Under the pieces are notes generated by a model. The model was given only the letters and a program-made list of their open reading frames with translations. It had not been told where the DNA came from and did not search any database. From Oscillospiraceae bacterium (GTDB lineage Bacteria > Bacillota > Clostridia > Oscillospirales > Ruminococcaceae), in NCBI GenBank assembly GCA_019416775.1, contig DXWR01000209.1:1-12068 (forward strand): DNA of 12,068 bases. The letters are read 5' to 3'. Each line of letters opens with the position of its first letter. Position 1 is the stretch's first letter. Of this stretch, positions 1-8,637 are shown in pieces. The translations under genes were made by a program, and so were the position numbers.

Positions 1-975
1 TTTTGGGATAATATGGAAAAGGGCCAGGAGATTCTCCGGCGCACCACCCAGCTGCGGAACAAGGTGGATGGCTACCGCAAATTGGAAAGTTTGGCGGATG
101 ACATCGAAACCATGATCCAGCTGGCGGAGGAGGAGGAAGATCCTTCCATGGCGGATGAGGTCAAGGAGATGTACGAAACCTTCGAGCACGATCTGGAGGA
201 ACAAACCCTCTCTACCCTGCTCACCGGGGAGTATGACGACCACAACGCCATTTTGACCTTCCACGCCGGGGCCGGCGGCACCGAGGCCCAGGACTGGGTG
301 GAGATGCTCTACCGGATGTACACCCACTGGGCGGAAAAGCACGGCTTTACCTACGACATCCTGGACTATCAGCCTGGGGACGATGCCGGTATCAAAAGCG
401 CTTCCATTCAGATCAACGGCCTGAATGCCTATGGGTATCTCCGCAGTGAAAACGGGGTGCACCGGCTGGTGCGGGTTTCTCCCTTTGACGCCTCCGGACG
501 GCGGCACACCTCCTTTGCTTCTTTGGAGGTCATGCCGGAAATCGACGACACCATCCAGGTGGACATCCGGGACGAGGACATCAAAATGGACGTATTCCGT
601 TCCTCCGGCGCCGGCGGTCAGCACATCAACAAAACCTCTTCGGCGGTGCGTCTGACCCATATCCCCACCGGCATTGTGGTGTCCTGCCAGACGGAACGGA
701 GCCAGTTCCAAAACCGGGACACCGCCATGAAGATGCTGAAATCCAAGCTGTTTGAAATCAAGCAGCGGGAACATCTGGACAAAATCGAGGACATCAAGGG
801 CGAGCATAAAGAAATCGCCTGGGGCAGCCAGATCCGCAGCTATGTGTTTATGCCCTACACTTTGGTGAAGGACACCCGCACCGGCTACGAAACCAGCAAC
901 GTCAACGCCGTCATGGACGGGGATCTGGACGGCTTCATCTACGCTTACCTGAAGCAACAGGACGAAATCCAATAA
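1..975 (+). CDS. prfB: Peptide chain release factor 2 (RF2), 3' part; 5' end outside window
   Basis: RF2 recognises UGA and UAA stop codons in the ribosomal A site and triggers release of the finished protein. The frame is open from base 1 (F-W-D-N before the first Met at 13), so the true start lies upstream. About 324 residues are visible; E. coli RF2 has 365, so roughly 40 are missing. The stop-codon reading tripeptide SPF, specific to RF2 rather than RF1, is encoded at 478-486. The catalytic GGQ that reaches the peptidyl transferase centre is at 613-621, within the usual GAGGQHINKT context. The N-terminal coiled-coil region and the conserved GAGGTEAQDW segment are also present. Many bacterial prfB genes carry a programmed +1 frameshift near codon 26; that region is outside the window, so its presence cannot be judged. 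A strong hairpin follows 18 bases after the stop. Confidence 0.97.
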   Translation, partial: FWDNMEKGQEILRRTTQLRNKVDGYRKLESLADDIETMIQLAEEEEDPSMADEVKEMYETFEHDLEEQTLSTLLTGEYDDHNAILTFHAGAGGTEAQDWVEMLYRMYTHWAEKHGFTYDILDYQPGDDAGIKSASIQINGLNAYGYLRSENGVHRLVRVSPFDASGRRHTSFASLEVMPEIDDTIQVDIRDEDIKMDVFRSSGAGGQHINKTSSAVRLTHIPTGIVVSCQTERSQFQNRDTAMKMLKSKLFEIKQREHLDKIEDIKGEHKEIAWGSQIRSYVFMPYTLVKDTRTGYETSNVNAVMDGDLDGFIYAYLKQQDEIQ

Positions 976-993
976 TTTGGAATGACAAAAAAT

Positions 994-1042
994 ACCGCTC
1001 TGCCGGACTTAGTTTTCGGCAGAGCGGTTTTGTTTTGTTTTG
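994..1042. terminator. Bidirectional Rho-independent terminator between prfB and the GH127-type gene
   Basis: A perfect 12-bp stem pairs 994-1005 with 1017-1028 around an 11-base loop. On the plus strand it is followed by TTTTGTTTTGTTTT, so it ends prfB transcription. On the minus strand the same stem is followed by a T-run (TATTTTTTG, complement of 985-993), so it also serves the convergent gene whose stop is at 1054-1056. Confidence 0.93.
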
Positions 1043-1053
1043 CCGGATGGGAA

Positions 1054-3594
1054 TTATTCCGGCTGGGCTACGGTCAAAACAATGCGCTTGGCGGTGCGGT
1101 GGTCTTCCGCCAGACAGGTGATCTCCCAGCGGTCTCCCGGCATCCATTCCATGGGCCGCATTTCCTCTTCATCCAGCAAAAAGCTTTGGAGGTAGCACAG
1201 CCCGGTGGGCAGGTGAGGCGCCACTCGTAGTCCCCCTTCCTGACCGGTGGGATGGAGAGTGTACTCCTTTTCTTGGGGGGTAAAGGCAGGGGAGAGGTAG
1301 CCGCCCCGCACCACGATCTGCTGGGGATGGGGATCGGTGTCATAGTATTCCGACACCGCCAGCCGACCGAAAATCCGGCAGGATGTGCCTGGCGCAGGAG
1401 CAAAGCGGAAGGTGAGATAGCCGCTTTCTGTGGAAAGGGTTTCCGGCAGAGGACAGCAGCAGGTGACAAATTCCTCTCCTTCCTTGCCTGGCAGCATCTG
1501 GATGGAAAGGGGATTTCCGTTGGCGGTGACGGTCAGGTTGTGGATCCCTTCCTTAGCCAATACTAAGAACCGCAAAAAGCAGGGCTTTTGGCTGCGCTTC
1601 ATCTCGTAGGTGAACCAGCCTCCTTGTTCCGCTGCCCGGAAGTTTTCAAAGTAGTCGCTGCCGGCGTGGGTGTGTTCCCCGGCAACCTGGTGGAGCAGTT
1701 CATACTGGTCGTTGCCGATGGGCAGGCTGTCCACCTCGCAGCGGTATTCCCGCAGCTGCATTTTTTTGCGGATCAGGTGTTGGGTGAAAGCGGGGGAATC
1801 CGGCTCCAACAGGTAGAAGTAGATGCCTCCCCGGCAGCCGTGTTGGGAAAAATAAGGGACAAATTCCAATTTTTCCTGTAGGTCGGCATTTTTCAGGGTA
1901 AAGACCAGGTCACGGCCTTCCCGGATCAGGTTTTGGCTGAGATGCTTTAACCATTCTTCGCGATTTTCCACCAGGATGTAGTCCCGCACCGGGACTTCCC
2001 GGGTGGCCACCGTCACATTGACCCCGACGCAGGAGCACTCCATCTGTTCTGTTCCCAAATTGGCGCTGAGCACAGCAGGGCCGTAGGAGAAAGCCACCGC
2101 TTCCTTTTTGTCCGGCAAAAAGTGGGCTTGTACCTGCATGGCCAGGTGGAACTGAAGGTTGTCCCGGTGCTTCACCGGAACGGCCAGCAGCCCGTTTTCA
2201 TCGGGAGTCAGCTCCAGCTTCTCCCCGTTTTTGGAGACGGTGGGAACACCGGTGCACCAGTCGGGGATGGCCAAATAGAGGGTGAATCCTTTTTCCGGCG
2301 CCCGGTATACCCGCACCTCCACCTGGCCGGAACGGGGCAGGTCGGCGTAGACCCGAAGTTGGAAGTCCGCTCCGTCAATGTGGGAGCTTTGATACCGCCA
2401 AAGCACCAGATCCTTGTTCTCCGGCCCGGTAAAGTAGCAGGTGCCTTCTCCCAGCTTGGTGAAGCTCTCCATGCCGGTGCCGGTGCAGCACCAAAAGCTG
2501 TCAAAGGGGGTGGAGAAGGCTTTAAAATAGCCGGTGCCCATGGGCTGGAAGTAGGTGGTCATGCCGGTGTCCGGATTTTGGGAAGCCAGGATGGCGTTGT
2601 AGTAGGTCCATTGATAGAAATCCATGTACTTCCGCTCCCCGGTGATGGCATAGAGCAGCTGGGAAAGCTTTAACATATTGTAGCTGTTGCAGGTTTCACA
2701 GTTGCAGCCGGTGCGTTCCCCGTCCAGCACATCCGCCGGACCGAAATGCTCCCACTCGCTGTTGCCTCCGGTGACGTAGCTGTGGTGGTGCACCACCATT
2801 TCCCAGAAGGAGAGGGCTGCGTTCAGGTAGAGCTGATCCTCCTCCCGCTGGCCCAGCACCAGGTACCGCCGCACTGCACCCAGCAGTTTAGGGATGGTGG
2901 TGTTGGCGTGGCGGCCGTTGAGAATGTCCTTCCCCTCTGCCAAAGGCTCAAACAGCCAGGTTTCGTCAAACCGGTGGGCCGCTTCCAGATGCCGGGGGTC
3001 TTTGGTGAGGTCATAGAGCTGGTACATAGCGTCGTTCATGCCGCCGTACTCCACTGCCAGCACCCGCTTTTGGGTGGCCTCGTCCCAGGCAAGCACCCGG
3101 TTTGCCACCCAATCCCCTAACCGCCGGGCAATCCATAAGGCGGTGGATTCGTGCCCGGGGGTGCGGGCAGCGCAGCAAAGGCTGTCCAGCAGCTTGTGCA
3201 TGGTGTACCAGGGAACCCATGCGGGCTTACCCTGTTCCAACGCGTCAAACAGGCTTTCTTCCGAAGCAAACAGGTAGCCGTCCTCCCGCTGGCACGTTAA
3301 CAGTGCCTGGAGGATGCTGTCGATCCGGTCGAAGATCCAGGGTTTGCCCATGGTCTGCTGAGCCTGACAGAGGGCGGTAAGGTAGTGGCCCAAGGTGTGG
3401 CCTTTGATCTGGGTCTGCTCCCAGCCGTCGTAGGCCGGGGCAGAGGGGGTCAGCCCCGCTTGGACGTAAAAGGAGTGGAGCAGCCGCTCCGGTTCCAGTT
3501 GGGAAAGGTATTCCAGTTCCTTTTGGATGGCGTTGGCGCAGTAGGGATCCCAGAGATCCACATAGCTGCTCAAAGGGAGGGGAGTGTATTTCAT
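1054..3594 (-). CDS. Cytoplasmic DUF1680 glycoside hydrolase, GH127/GH146-type (beta-L-arabinofuranosidase family)
   Basis: 846 residues; no signal peptide, so the enzyme is probably cytoplasmic. The catalytic region (about 1-600) has DUF1680 hallmarks: GHTLGHYL near 65-72 and WYTMHKLLD near 129-137. The zinc/cysteine site of this family is intact: Glu300 and Cys302 in C-E-T-C-N, and Cys369-Cys370 in FWCCTGTG. In the characterised family member HypBA1 the first cysteine of that pair is the nucleophile. Glu282 in SEWEHF is the candidate acid/base by spacing. About 625-755 resembles the accessory beta-sandwich of GH146 proteins (GGWFTYEMK), and 765-846 looks like a cadherin-like beta-sandwich (GGYLSPAF, then EYTL). 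The ATG at 3594 is chosen because AAGGAGA (3601-3607) sits six bases upstream; an in-frame TTG at 3600 abuts that site and cannot be used. It is divergent from the secreted GH43 gene, suggesting it handles imported arabinosides. Exact linkage specificity is not readable. Confidence 0.9.
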   Translation of the reverse strand: MKYTPLPLSSYVDLWDPYCANAIQKELEYLSQLEPERLLHSFYVQAGLTPSAPAYDGWEQTQIKGHTLGHYLTALCQAQQTMGKPWIFDRIDSILQALLTCQREDGYLFASEESLFDALEQGKPAWVPWYTMHKLLDSLCCAARTPGHESTALWIARRLGDWVANRVLAWDEATQKRVLAVEYGGMNDAMYQLYDLTKDPRHLEAAHRFDETWLFEPLAEGKDILNGRHANTTIPKLLGAVRRYLVLGQREEDQLYLNAALSFWEMVVHHHSYVTGGNSEWEHFGPADVLDGERTGCNCETCNSYNMLKLSQLLYAITGERKYMDFYQWTYYNAILASQNPDTGMTTYFQPMGTGYFKAFSTPFDSFWCCTGTGMESFTKLGEGTCYFTGPENKDLVLWRYQSSHIDGADFQLRVYADLPRSGQVEVRVYRAPEKGFTLYLAIPDWCTGVPTVSKNGEKLELTPDENGLLAVPVKHRDNLQFHLAMQVQAHFLPDKKEAVAFSYGPAVLSANLGTEQMECSCVGVNVTVATREVPVRDYILVENREEWLKHLSQNLIREGRDLVFTLKNADLQEKLEFVPYFSQHGCRGGIYFYLLEPDSPAFTQHLIRKKMQLREYRCEVDSLPIGNDQYELLHQVAGEHTHAGSDYFENFRAAEQGGWFTYEMKRSQKPCFLRFLVLAKEGIHNLTVTANGNPLSIQMLPGKEGEEFVTCCCPLPETLSTESGYLTFRFAPAPGTSCRIFGRLAVSEYYDTDPHPQQIVVRGGYLSPAFTPQEKEYTLHPTGQEGGLRVAPHLPTGLCYLQSFLLDEEEMRPMEWMPGDRWEITCLAEDHRTAKRIVLTVAQPE

Positions 3595-3661
3595 AAGCAA
3601 TCTCCTTGTGTTACCTAGTTTCTTTATAGTAAAGCCATTGTAACAATCCCCGGGGGAAATG

Positions 3662-3690
3662 TAAATAGGAAAACTTCATATAGGTGTCAT
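3662..3690 (-). promoter_or_regulatory. Candidate promoter for the GH127-type gene
   Basis: Reading the minus strand, ATGACA (3690-3685) is followed after 17 bases by TATTTA (3667-3662). The -35 matches consensus at five of six positions; the -10 is weak. An alternative AT-rich -10-like box (TATAAA, 3628-3623) has no fitting -35. Weak core elements would suit a gene needing an activator, but this is inference. Confidence 0.3.
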
Positions 3691-3692
3691 TT

Positions 3693-3713
3693 TCTCACAT
3701 TTTTCCCGTGAGA
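3693..3713. promoter_or_regulatory. Inverted repeat, possible operator beside the minus-strand promoter
   Basis: TCTCAC and GTGAGA form 6-bp inverted arms separated by nine bases. They lie two bases upstream of the candidate -35 of the GH127-type gene. The position suits an activator or repressor site. No regulator gene is in the window to assign it to. Confidence 0.3.
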
Positions 3714-3777
3714 TCCTTATTTGACAAAATAATCCTGCCGCTTCCCGCGCCTCCCGCAAAAAAACCACTGAAATCTG

Positions 3778-3790
3778 TTGATTTAATCAA
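3778..3790. promoter_or_regulatory. Near-palindrome TTGATT-T-AATCAA, possible operator of the GH43 gene
   Basis: A perfect 6-bp inverted repeat with one central base ends eight bases upstream of the plus-strand -35 (3799). Its symmetry and placement are typical of a dimeric regulator site, for instance a LacI- or AraC-type sugar sensor. The regulator itself is not visible, so the call is positional. Confidence 0.35.
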
Positions 3791-3798
3791 AAACGCGC

Positions 3799-3827
3799 TT
3801 GTCTTTTCTTGGAAATTTTGTTATACT
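3799..3827 (+). promoter_or_regulatory. Sigma-A-type promoter of the secreted GH43 gene
   Basis: TTGTCT (3799-3804) and TATACT (3822-3827) are separated by exactly 17 bases. The start of transcription would fall near 3834, giving a leader of about 30 bases before the ATG at 3866. The promoter covers an in-frame TTG at 3809, which rules that codon out as a start. Confidence 0.7.
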
Positions 3828-3865
3828 TGTTAAAAACATCCTTTGGATGGAAAGGCGGCGGATCC

Positions 3866-6800
3866 ATGAAAAAACGATCGATTCTGGCGTGGCTGTTGAG
3901 TTTTGCCATGCTTTGTTCCTGCTTTTCCGCAGGTATGCTGCCGGTTACCGCAAGGGAAACCGGGGAAGTGGAATTCCCCAGTTCTTTGGCGCCCGGCAAC
4001 GACGGAAACATTCACGACCCCAGCATTTTCTACGACCAAGCCAGCGGGTACTATTATGTGTACAGCACCGGCATCGGCGAAACCCTCACCGTGGTCCGCA
4101 CCAAGGATTCCAATATGCGCAGCTGGGAACGGTTGAACTTTGACACTTCCGGCCTGATTACCGATGAGATCACCGCCATTACCCGGGTGGACAACATCTG
4201 GGCGCCGGATCTGGTGAAGGTAGGGGAGGAATACCGCCTGTACTATTCCTGTTCCCAATCCGGGCGGGGGGATTCCTGCATCGCCCTGGCCACTTCCGAC
4301 CGCCCCGACGGCGGGTTTACATTCCAAGGAATTGTGGTGCAGTCCACCCAATCCAGCTGGGGACGCACCGGCAATGCCATCGACCCCTGCATTGTCACCG
4401 AAGAAGGCACCGGAGACCAGTACATGACCTGGGGCAGCTTTGGCGCAGGGATTTTTGTTCAAAAGCTGACTGCCGATGGCTTTTTGGATTCCTCCAGCCC
4501 GGCGGTGAACATTGCCCGGCGCACCGGTGCGGAAACCGGAGTGGAGGGCCCCTACATCCGCTATAACCCCGACACCGGTTACTATTATTTGTTTGTTTCC
4601 TACGGCAATCTCAGCAACAACTACAACGTCCGGGTGGCCCGGAGCAAGTCCATTACCGGCCCTTATCTGGACGACCAAGGCCGCAATATGGCTACCGACA
4701 GCACCGGCACCTTAGACGGCGATATTGGCTATAAACTTACCTCCGGCTTCCAGTATCCCGGCGGCCCCAACGATTCCACCGGTTACGATGGAAACGGCGC
4801 TGCCTGGATGGGCTTGGGACACTGCTCGGTGCTCAACCAAGACGGCACCTGGATCCTGTACTGCCATTCCCGGATCAATAACGGCTACGGCGCGGAAGCC
4901 GGGCTTTGGATGCAGTGCCACCAGCTCCTTTGGAGTGAAGAGGGCTGGCCGCTGATGGTATCCGCCTTTTACGACGGGGAGCAGGTGCAGCAGGTCTCTC
5001 CCGGCGCCGTGGTAGGCACCTTCCAGCGGATTGATTTGAGCAAAAACGACGCCGACTTAACCCGCACTTCCACCGAAATGACCTTCTCCCCGGACGGCAC
5101 TTTCACCAGTCAGGCTGGTTCCGGCCGCTGGGACTTCACCGGAGAAAACCAGGTTTACTGCTTTTACGATTCCGGCCGCATCGACCAGCTGCAAGTCCTC
5201 CCCGGATGGGATCAGGAAAACGGCCGGGGCTGTTATGTGATCACCGGCTATGACCAGGACACCCACCTTCAGGTTTGGGGCAAAAAGGTGAGCGGCAACT
5301 ACAACCAGGCGGAAGAGGTTTCCTTTGTCCCCGGCTGGCTGATTCAGCCTTCGGAGGAGGACCTTTTGGCCCACTATCCTTTGGAGTATGACCTTTCCGA
5401 CGCTACCGGTCAAAATGCCGACGGCACCATTTCCGGCGCCGGTTATTCTTTGGAAACCGGAATGCTCTGCCTAAACGGCGGCGCCAAATCCACCGGCAAC
5501 TACCTCACCCTGCCTGCCGGAATGCTGGACGGAAGGGATCATTTGACCATCTCTTTCTGGGCGGAAAACGAAAACGCCCCCGGCAACTACGCCGCCTTTT
5601 TCCTGGGCAGCACCGAAGGAAATCCCCTGAATTATCTGCTGCTCAATCCTGCCAATCCCAGCGGCTATGTGAAGCTGGCCTTCACCGACCGGGTGGCAGC
5701 GGACAATATGCCCTGGAATACCGAAGTGGGCTTTGCCGCCACCGCCAACCCCACCGGCAACAGCGTGGAGAAGGTGGAGGGTTTGGCGCTGTATACCATT
5801 GTGGTGGACGGCAATGAGATGGATCTCTATGTCAACGGCGTCTCAGCCGGCAATACCGTCACCCTCAGCCGCACCATCTCCGATTTTGGAGAGGATTTAG
5901 CAGTCTATCTGGCGGCTTCCTCCTACGGCGACGATCTCATGGCCGGCACCTTCCGGGATCTGCGGATCTATGACACCGCCCTTTCCGCTCCTCAGGTGGG
6001 TTGGCTTTCTGGGCAAAAGGAAGCCATTCTGGCCCGGCAGGCCCTGGACTGCCTGGAATTGGAGGAAAGCGACAGCCTGCTCCACAGCCTGACCCTGCCG
6101 GAAGAAAGTTTGGGTTATGCTCTGTCCTGGAGCAGCAGCAATCCCCAGGTTATTTCCGCCCAAGGCCAGGTGACCCGCCCGGCAGCAGGCAGTGCGCCGG
6201 TGACGGTGGTTCTCACCGCTTCGGTTACCGCAGGGCAAACTACCCTGACCCGGGACTTTACCTTTACCGTGATGCCTTTCGAGGAGGACCCCGATGTGAA
6301 TGCAGAATATTATCTTACTTTAGTAGATCTACCAGAATACCTGTACACCGATTTATCCCTGCCTGCCACTACCGGCAATCAGGACTCCATCACCTGGAAA
6401 AGCAGCAATGAAGCGGTGCTGGGCAGCGATGGAACCTTAAACACCACCTCTACCCAACCGCAGACTGTGACCTTAACTGCCACCCTCACCTTGGGGGAAG
6501 GCCGGGCGGAAAAGGAATTCACCCTCACTGTCACCGGCGGCTATCCCTGTGCCTTGGCCGGTTATATGACCGGTACCTCTGATTTGGAGGGCAGCCTCCA
6601 TTTGGCGGCGGTGGATCCCAATGGGGAAGTCACCCCCCTCAATTCCGGAAACGGCCTGCTGTACCCGGATCTCAGCCAGGTGGCGCCCAACCACAACGGC
6701 CAGGTCAGCGGAGACACCGGCCTGTACTTTACCTCCGCTGCCTTTGCCCGGCGGCCGGAGGGCGGCTATCTGCTGGCGGTTTCCCGTTCCATGGAACAGG

Positions 6801-8497
6801 ACGGGGTTTGGCTGTATACCACCCATGATTTGGTGCAGTACGACAGCGGCACCCCCCTTATTTTGAAAGCAGGGGTGGAGGTAAAACGGATCCATTCGGT
6901 GGTTTGGTCCGTTGCCCAAAACGGATATGAAATCAACTGGACCAGCGCCGGTGAGGACACCTACACCACCTTGGTGGCAGAGGACTTCAGCCGGGTGCTC
7001 CGGGAGATCCAGGCAGAACCGGTGGAGATTTATACGCCTTATCTTCTGCCCGATTCCGCCAAAGCTGATTCGGCCGGTGTGCTGTACCTGACCCAGGAGG
7101 AATCCACCGCCTTGGTGAACCGGTTGACCACCCCCACCAATACCGGTGTGGAGCCGGTGCCGGAGGTGTACACCGCCTTGGGGCAAGCGCCTCAGATGCC
7201 GGAAACCGTCACGGCCACCTATTCCGACGGCTCTACCGCAGAGTTTGGGGTGGAGTGGAATCTGGAAAAGGTAGACCTGACCCAGCCCGGCCGGTACACG
7301 GTCACCGGAACGGTGCAGCAGACCCAATATGACAACCCCTTTATTCTGTACCGCGCGGACCCCTATATCATCCGGGCAGAAGACGGCAGTTACTACTTTA
7401 CCGCCTCCTACGCCACCGAAAGTGGTTCCAGCTATGACCGGGTCACCCTCCGCCATGCCGACACCATTGAGGGACTGGCCACAGCGCAGGATGTGACCCT
7501 TTGGACCGGCAGTCTCCTTTGGGCGCCGGAACTCCATTTCATAGACGGGCAATGGGTGATGTACTACGCAGAAAACATCAAAGCCTGCACCCGGATCTGC
7601 CGGGAAGGGGGAGACCCCATGAACCCCGCCGACTGGGGCGCAGAAATCCCCTTTGCCACCCTTCCCAATTACAACACCACCTCCAGTTTGGATATGACCT
7701 GCTTTGAGGTAAACGGCACCGGTTATGTCATCTGGGCCCAGATGGGGACAGGCAATGCCATTCAGCGCTCCACCCTCTACATGGCCCAGCTGGATCCCAA
7801 CGATCCCTCTCGGATCACCGGGGACACCATGGTCCTCACCACCCCCCAGTATGCTTGGGAAATGGTGAACTTTATGGTCAATGAGGGCCCCAGCGTGCTG
7901 CAAAAGGACGGAAAGATCTACGTGTCCTTCTCCGCTTCCGGCACAGGAACGGAATACTGCATGGGCCTGCTCACGGCAGACGCCGATTCCGATCTGATGG
8001 ATCCGGCCAGCTGGAGCAAAACCGGCTATCCGGTGCTTACCAGCCAGAATGTGCCCGGAGAGTACGGACCGGGACACAACAGCTTCACCTACGATGAAGA
8101 TGGCAACGCCATCTTCGTGTATCACGCCCGCAGCGAAAGCACCAATTCCGGGGACACCTTGGCCGATTCCGGCCGCCATGCCCGGATCAAGCGGGTTCAT
8201 TGGGCAGCAGACGGCACCCCCATCCTCAGCATGAGCTATGAAGAGGAACTGGCGCCGGAAAACATCACCGTCACCACCACTGTGGTGGTGGGAGATGGCT
8301 CCCTGTTGGAACACGATTTCAACCAGGACGACGAGGTGAATGTGTTGGACGTAATGACCTTGGCTCAGTCTGTGGTGGGAACTGCGCAGCTCCCGGAAGG
8401 GACCGACCCGGACCTGGATCACAACCAGATTGTGGATGTGCGGGATGTGATGATTTTGGCCCAGCAGGTGGTCTCCACCGAAAACCGTATTCGCTAA
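3866..8497 (+). CDS. Secreted bifunctional GH43 arabinanase/arabinofuranosidase with LamG, Ig-like domains and dockerin
   Basis: 1543 residues, extracellular. Start: ATG 3866 behind AAAGGCGG (3851-3858). Signal peptide 1-29 (MKKR, hydrophobic core, VTA). GH43 no. 1, about 45-360, resembles endo-1,5-alpha-arabinanases: base Asp51 (HDPSI), pKa Asp173 (AIDP), acid Glu227 (GVEGPY), His319 for the central metal. A C-terminal beta-barrel as in Abn2-type arabinanases follows (about 363-490). LamG-like fold 500-705. Two atrophied bacterial Ig domains, about 720-803 and 812-890. A segment at 893-1050 looks like a degenerate GH43 without catalytic motifs. Ig-like 1095-1150. GH43 no. 2, 1152-1460: Asp1165 (RADPYI), Asp1276 (LDMTCF), Glu1340 (NEGP), resembling exo-acting arabinofuranosidases. 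Type I dockerin 1484-1537 with two calcium loops (D1484/N1486/D1488/D1495 and D1516/D1518/N1520/D1527) for cohesin binding. Arabinan as substrate is a family inference. Confidence 0.93.
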   Translation: MKKRSILAWLLSFAMLCSCFSAGMLPVTARETGEVEFPSSLAPGNDGNIHDPSIFYDQASGYYYVYSTGIGETLTVVRTKDSNMRSWERLNFDTSGLITDEITAITRVDNIWAPDLVKVGEEYRLYYSCSQSGRGDSCIALATSDRPDGGFTFQGIVVQSTQSSWGRTGNAIDPCIVTEEGTGDQYMTWGSFGAGIFVQKLTADGFLDSSSPAVNIARRTGAETGVEGPYIRYNPDTGYYYLFVSYGNLSNNYNVRVARSKSITGPYLDDQGRNMATDSTGTLDGDIGYKLTSGFQYPGGPNDSTGYDGNGAAWMGLGHCSVLNQDGTWILYCHSRINNGYGAEAGLWMQCHQLLWSEEGWPLMVSAFYDGEQVQQVSPGAVVGTFQRIDLSKNDADLTRTSTEMTFSPDGTFTSQAGSGRWDFTGENQVYCFYDSGRIDQLQVLPGWDQENGRGCYVITGYDQDTHLQVWGKKVSGNYNQAEEVSFVPGWLIQPSEEDLLAHYPLEYDLSDATGQNADGTISGAGYSLETGMLCLNGGAKSTGNYLTLPAGMLDGRDHLTISFWAENENAPGNYAAFFLGSTEGNPLNYLLLNPANPSGYVKLAFTDRVAADNMPWNTEVGFAATANPTGNSVEKVEGLALYTIVVDGNEMDLYVNGVSAGNTVTLSRTISDFGEDLAVYLAASSYGDDLMAGTFRDLRIYDTALSAPQVGWLSGQKEAILARQALDCLELEESDSLLHSLTLPEESLGYALSWSSSNPQVISAQGQVTRPAAGSAPVTVVLTASVTAGQTTLTRDFTFTVMPFEEDPDVNAEYYLTLVDLPEYLYTDLSLPATTGNQDSITWKSSNEAVLGSDGTLNTTSTQPQTVTLTATLTLGEGRAEKEFTLTVTGGYPCALAGYMTGTSDLEGSLHLAAVDPNGEVTPLNSGNGLLYPDLSQVAPNHNGQVSGDTGLYFTSAAFARRPEGGYLLAVSRSMEQDGVWLYTTHDLVQYDSGTPLILKAGVEVKRIHSVVWSVAQNGYEINWTSAGEDTYTTLVAEDFSRVLREIQAEPVEIYTPYLLPDSAKADSAGVLYLTQEESTALVNRLTTPTNTGVEPVPEVYTALGQAPQMPETVTATYSDGSTAEFGVEWNLEKVDLTQPGRYTVTGTVQQTQYDNPFILYRADPYIIRAEDGSYYFTASYATESGSSYDRVTLRHADTIEGLATAQDVTLWTGSLLWAPELHFIDGQWVMYYAENIKACTRICREGGDPMNPADWGAEIPFATLPNYNTTSSLDMTCFEVNGTGYVIWAQMGTGNAIQRSTLYMAQLDPNDPSRITGDTMVLTTPQYAWEMVNFMVNEGPSVLQKDGKIYVSFSASGTGTEYCMGLLTADADSDLMDPASWSKTGYPVLTSQNVPGEYGPGHNSFTYDEDGNAIFVYHARSESTNSGDTLADSGRHARIKRVHWAADGTPILSMSYEEELAPENITVTTTVVVGDGSLLEHDFNQDDEVNVLDVMTLAQSVVGTAQLPEGTDPDLDHNQIVDVRDVMILAQQVVSTENRIR

Positions 8498-8519
8498 CCT
8501 CATTTCCTTTCTTGTATCG

Positions 8520-8552
8520 CTTCCCCGGTGCTTTGGGTGCCGGGGAAGTTTT
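8520..8552 (+). terminator. Rho-independent terminator after the GH43-dockerin gene
   Basis: CTTCCCCGG (8520-8528) pairs perfectly with CCGGGGAAG (8540-8548) around an 11-base loop and is followed by TTTT (8549-8552). It lies 22 bases after the stop codon and separates this gene from the downstream promoter. Confidence 0.85.
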
Positions 8553-8571
8553 GCGTCTGTCACTATTTGTC

Positions 8572-8600
8572 TTTACATTTGATCTCTTCTGTGATATGAT
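8572..8600 (+). promoter_or_regulatory. Sigma-A-type promoter upstream of the transglutaminase-dockerin gene
   Basis: TTTACA (8572-8577) and TATGAT (8595-8600) are spaced by 17 bases. Each hexamer differs from consensus at one position. Transcription would begin near 8607, so the next intact gene (ATG 8907) would have a leader of about 300 bases. No better promoter is visible nearer to that gene. Confidence 0.72.
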
Positions 8601-8637
8601 AAACCTACAATGATCCAAGCGCATAGAAGGGGAAACT

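Noticed and set aside
3809..3865. Upstream TTG start that would extend the GH43 protein by 19 residues
   Set aside because: It lies between the -35 and -10 boxes of the promoter, and the extension would bury the signal peptide. ATG 3866 has its own ribosome site.
3830..4678. A 282-codon minus-strand frame overlapping the start of the GH43 gene
   Set aside because: No ribosome site, no domain and composition of a shadow frame; it is antisense to the signal peptide and first GH43 domain.
6473..8563. A 696-codon open frame on the minus strand opposite the GH43-dockerin gene
   Set aside because: Its translation is low-complexity Gly/His/Val-rich with no recognisable domain, and it lies antisense to a gene with clear domains and catalytic motifs. 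It is a shadow frame of GC-rich coding DNA.
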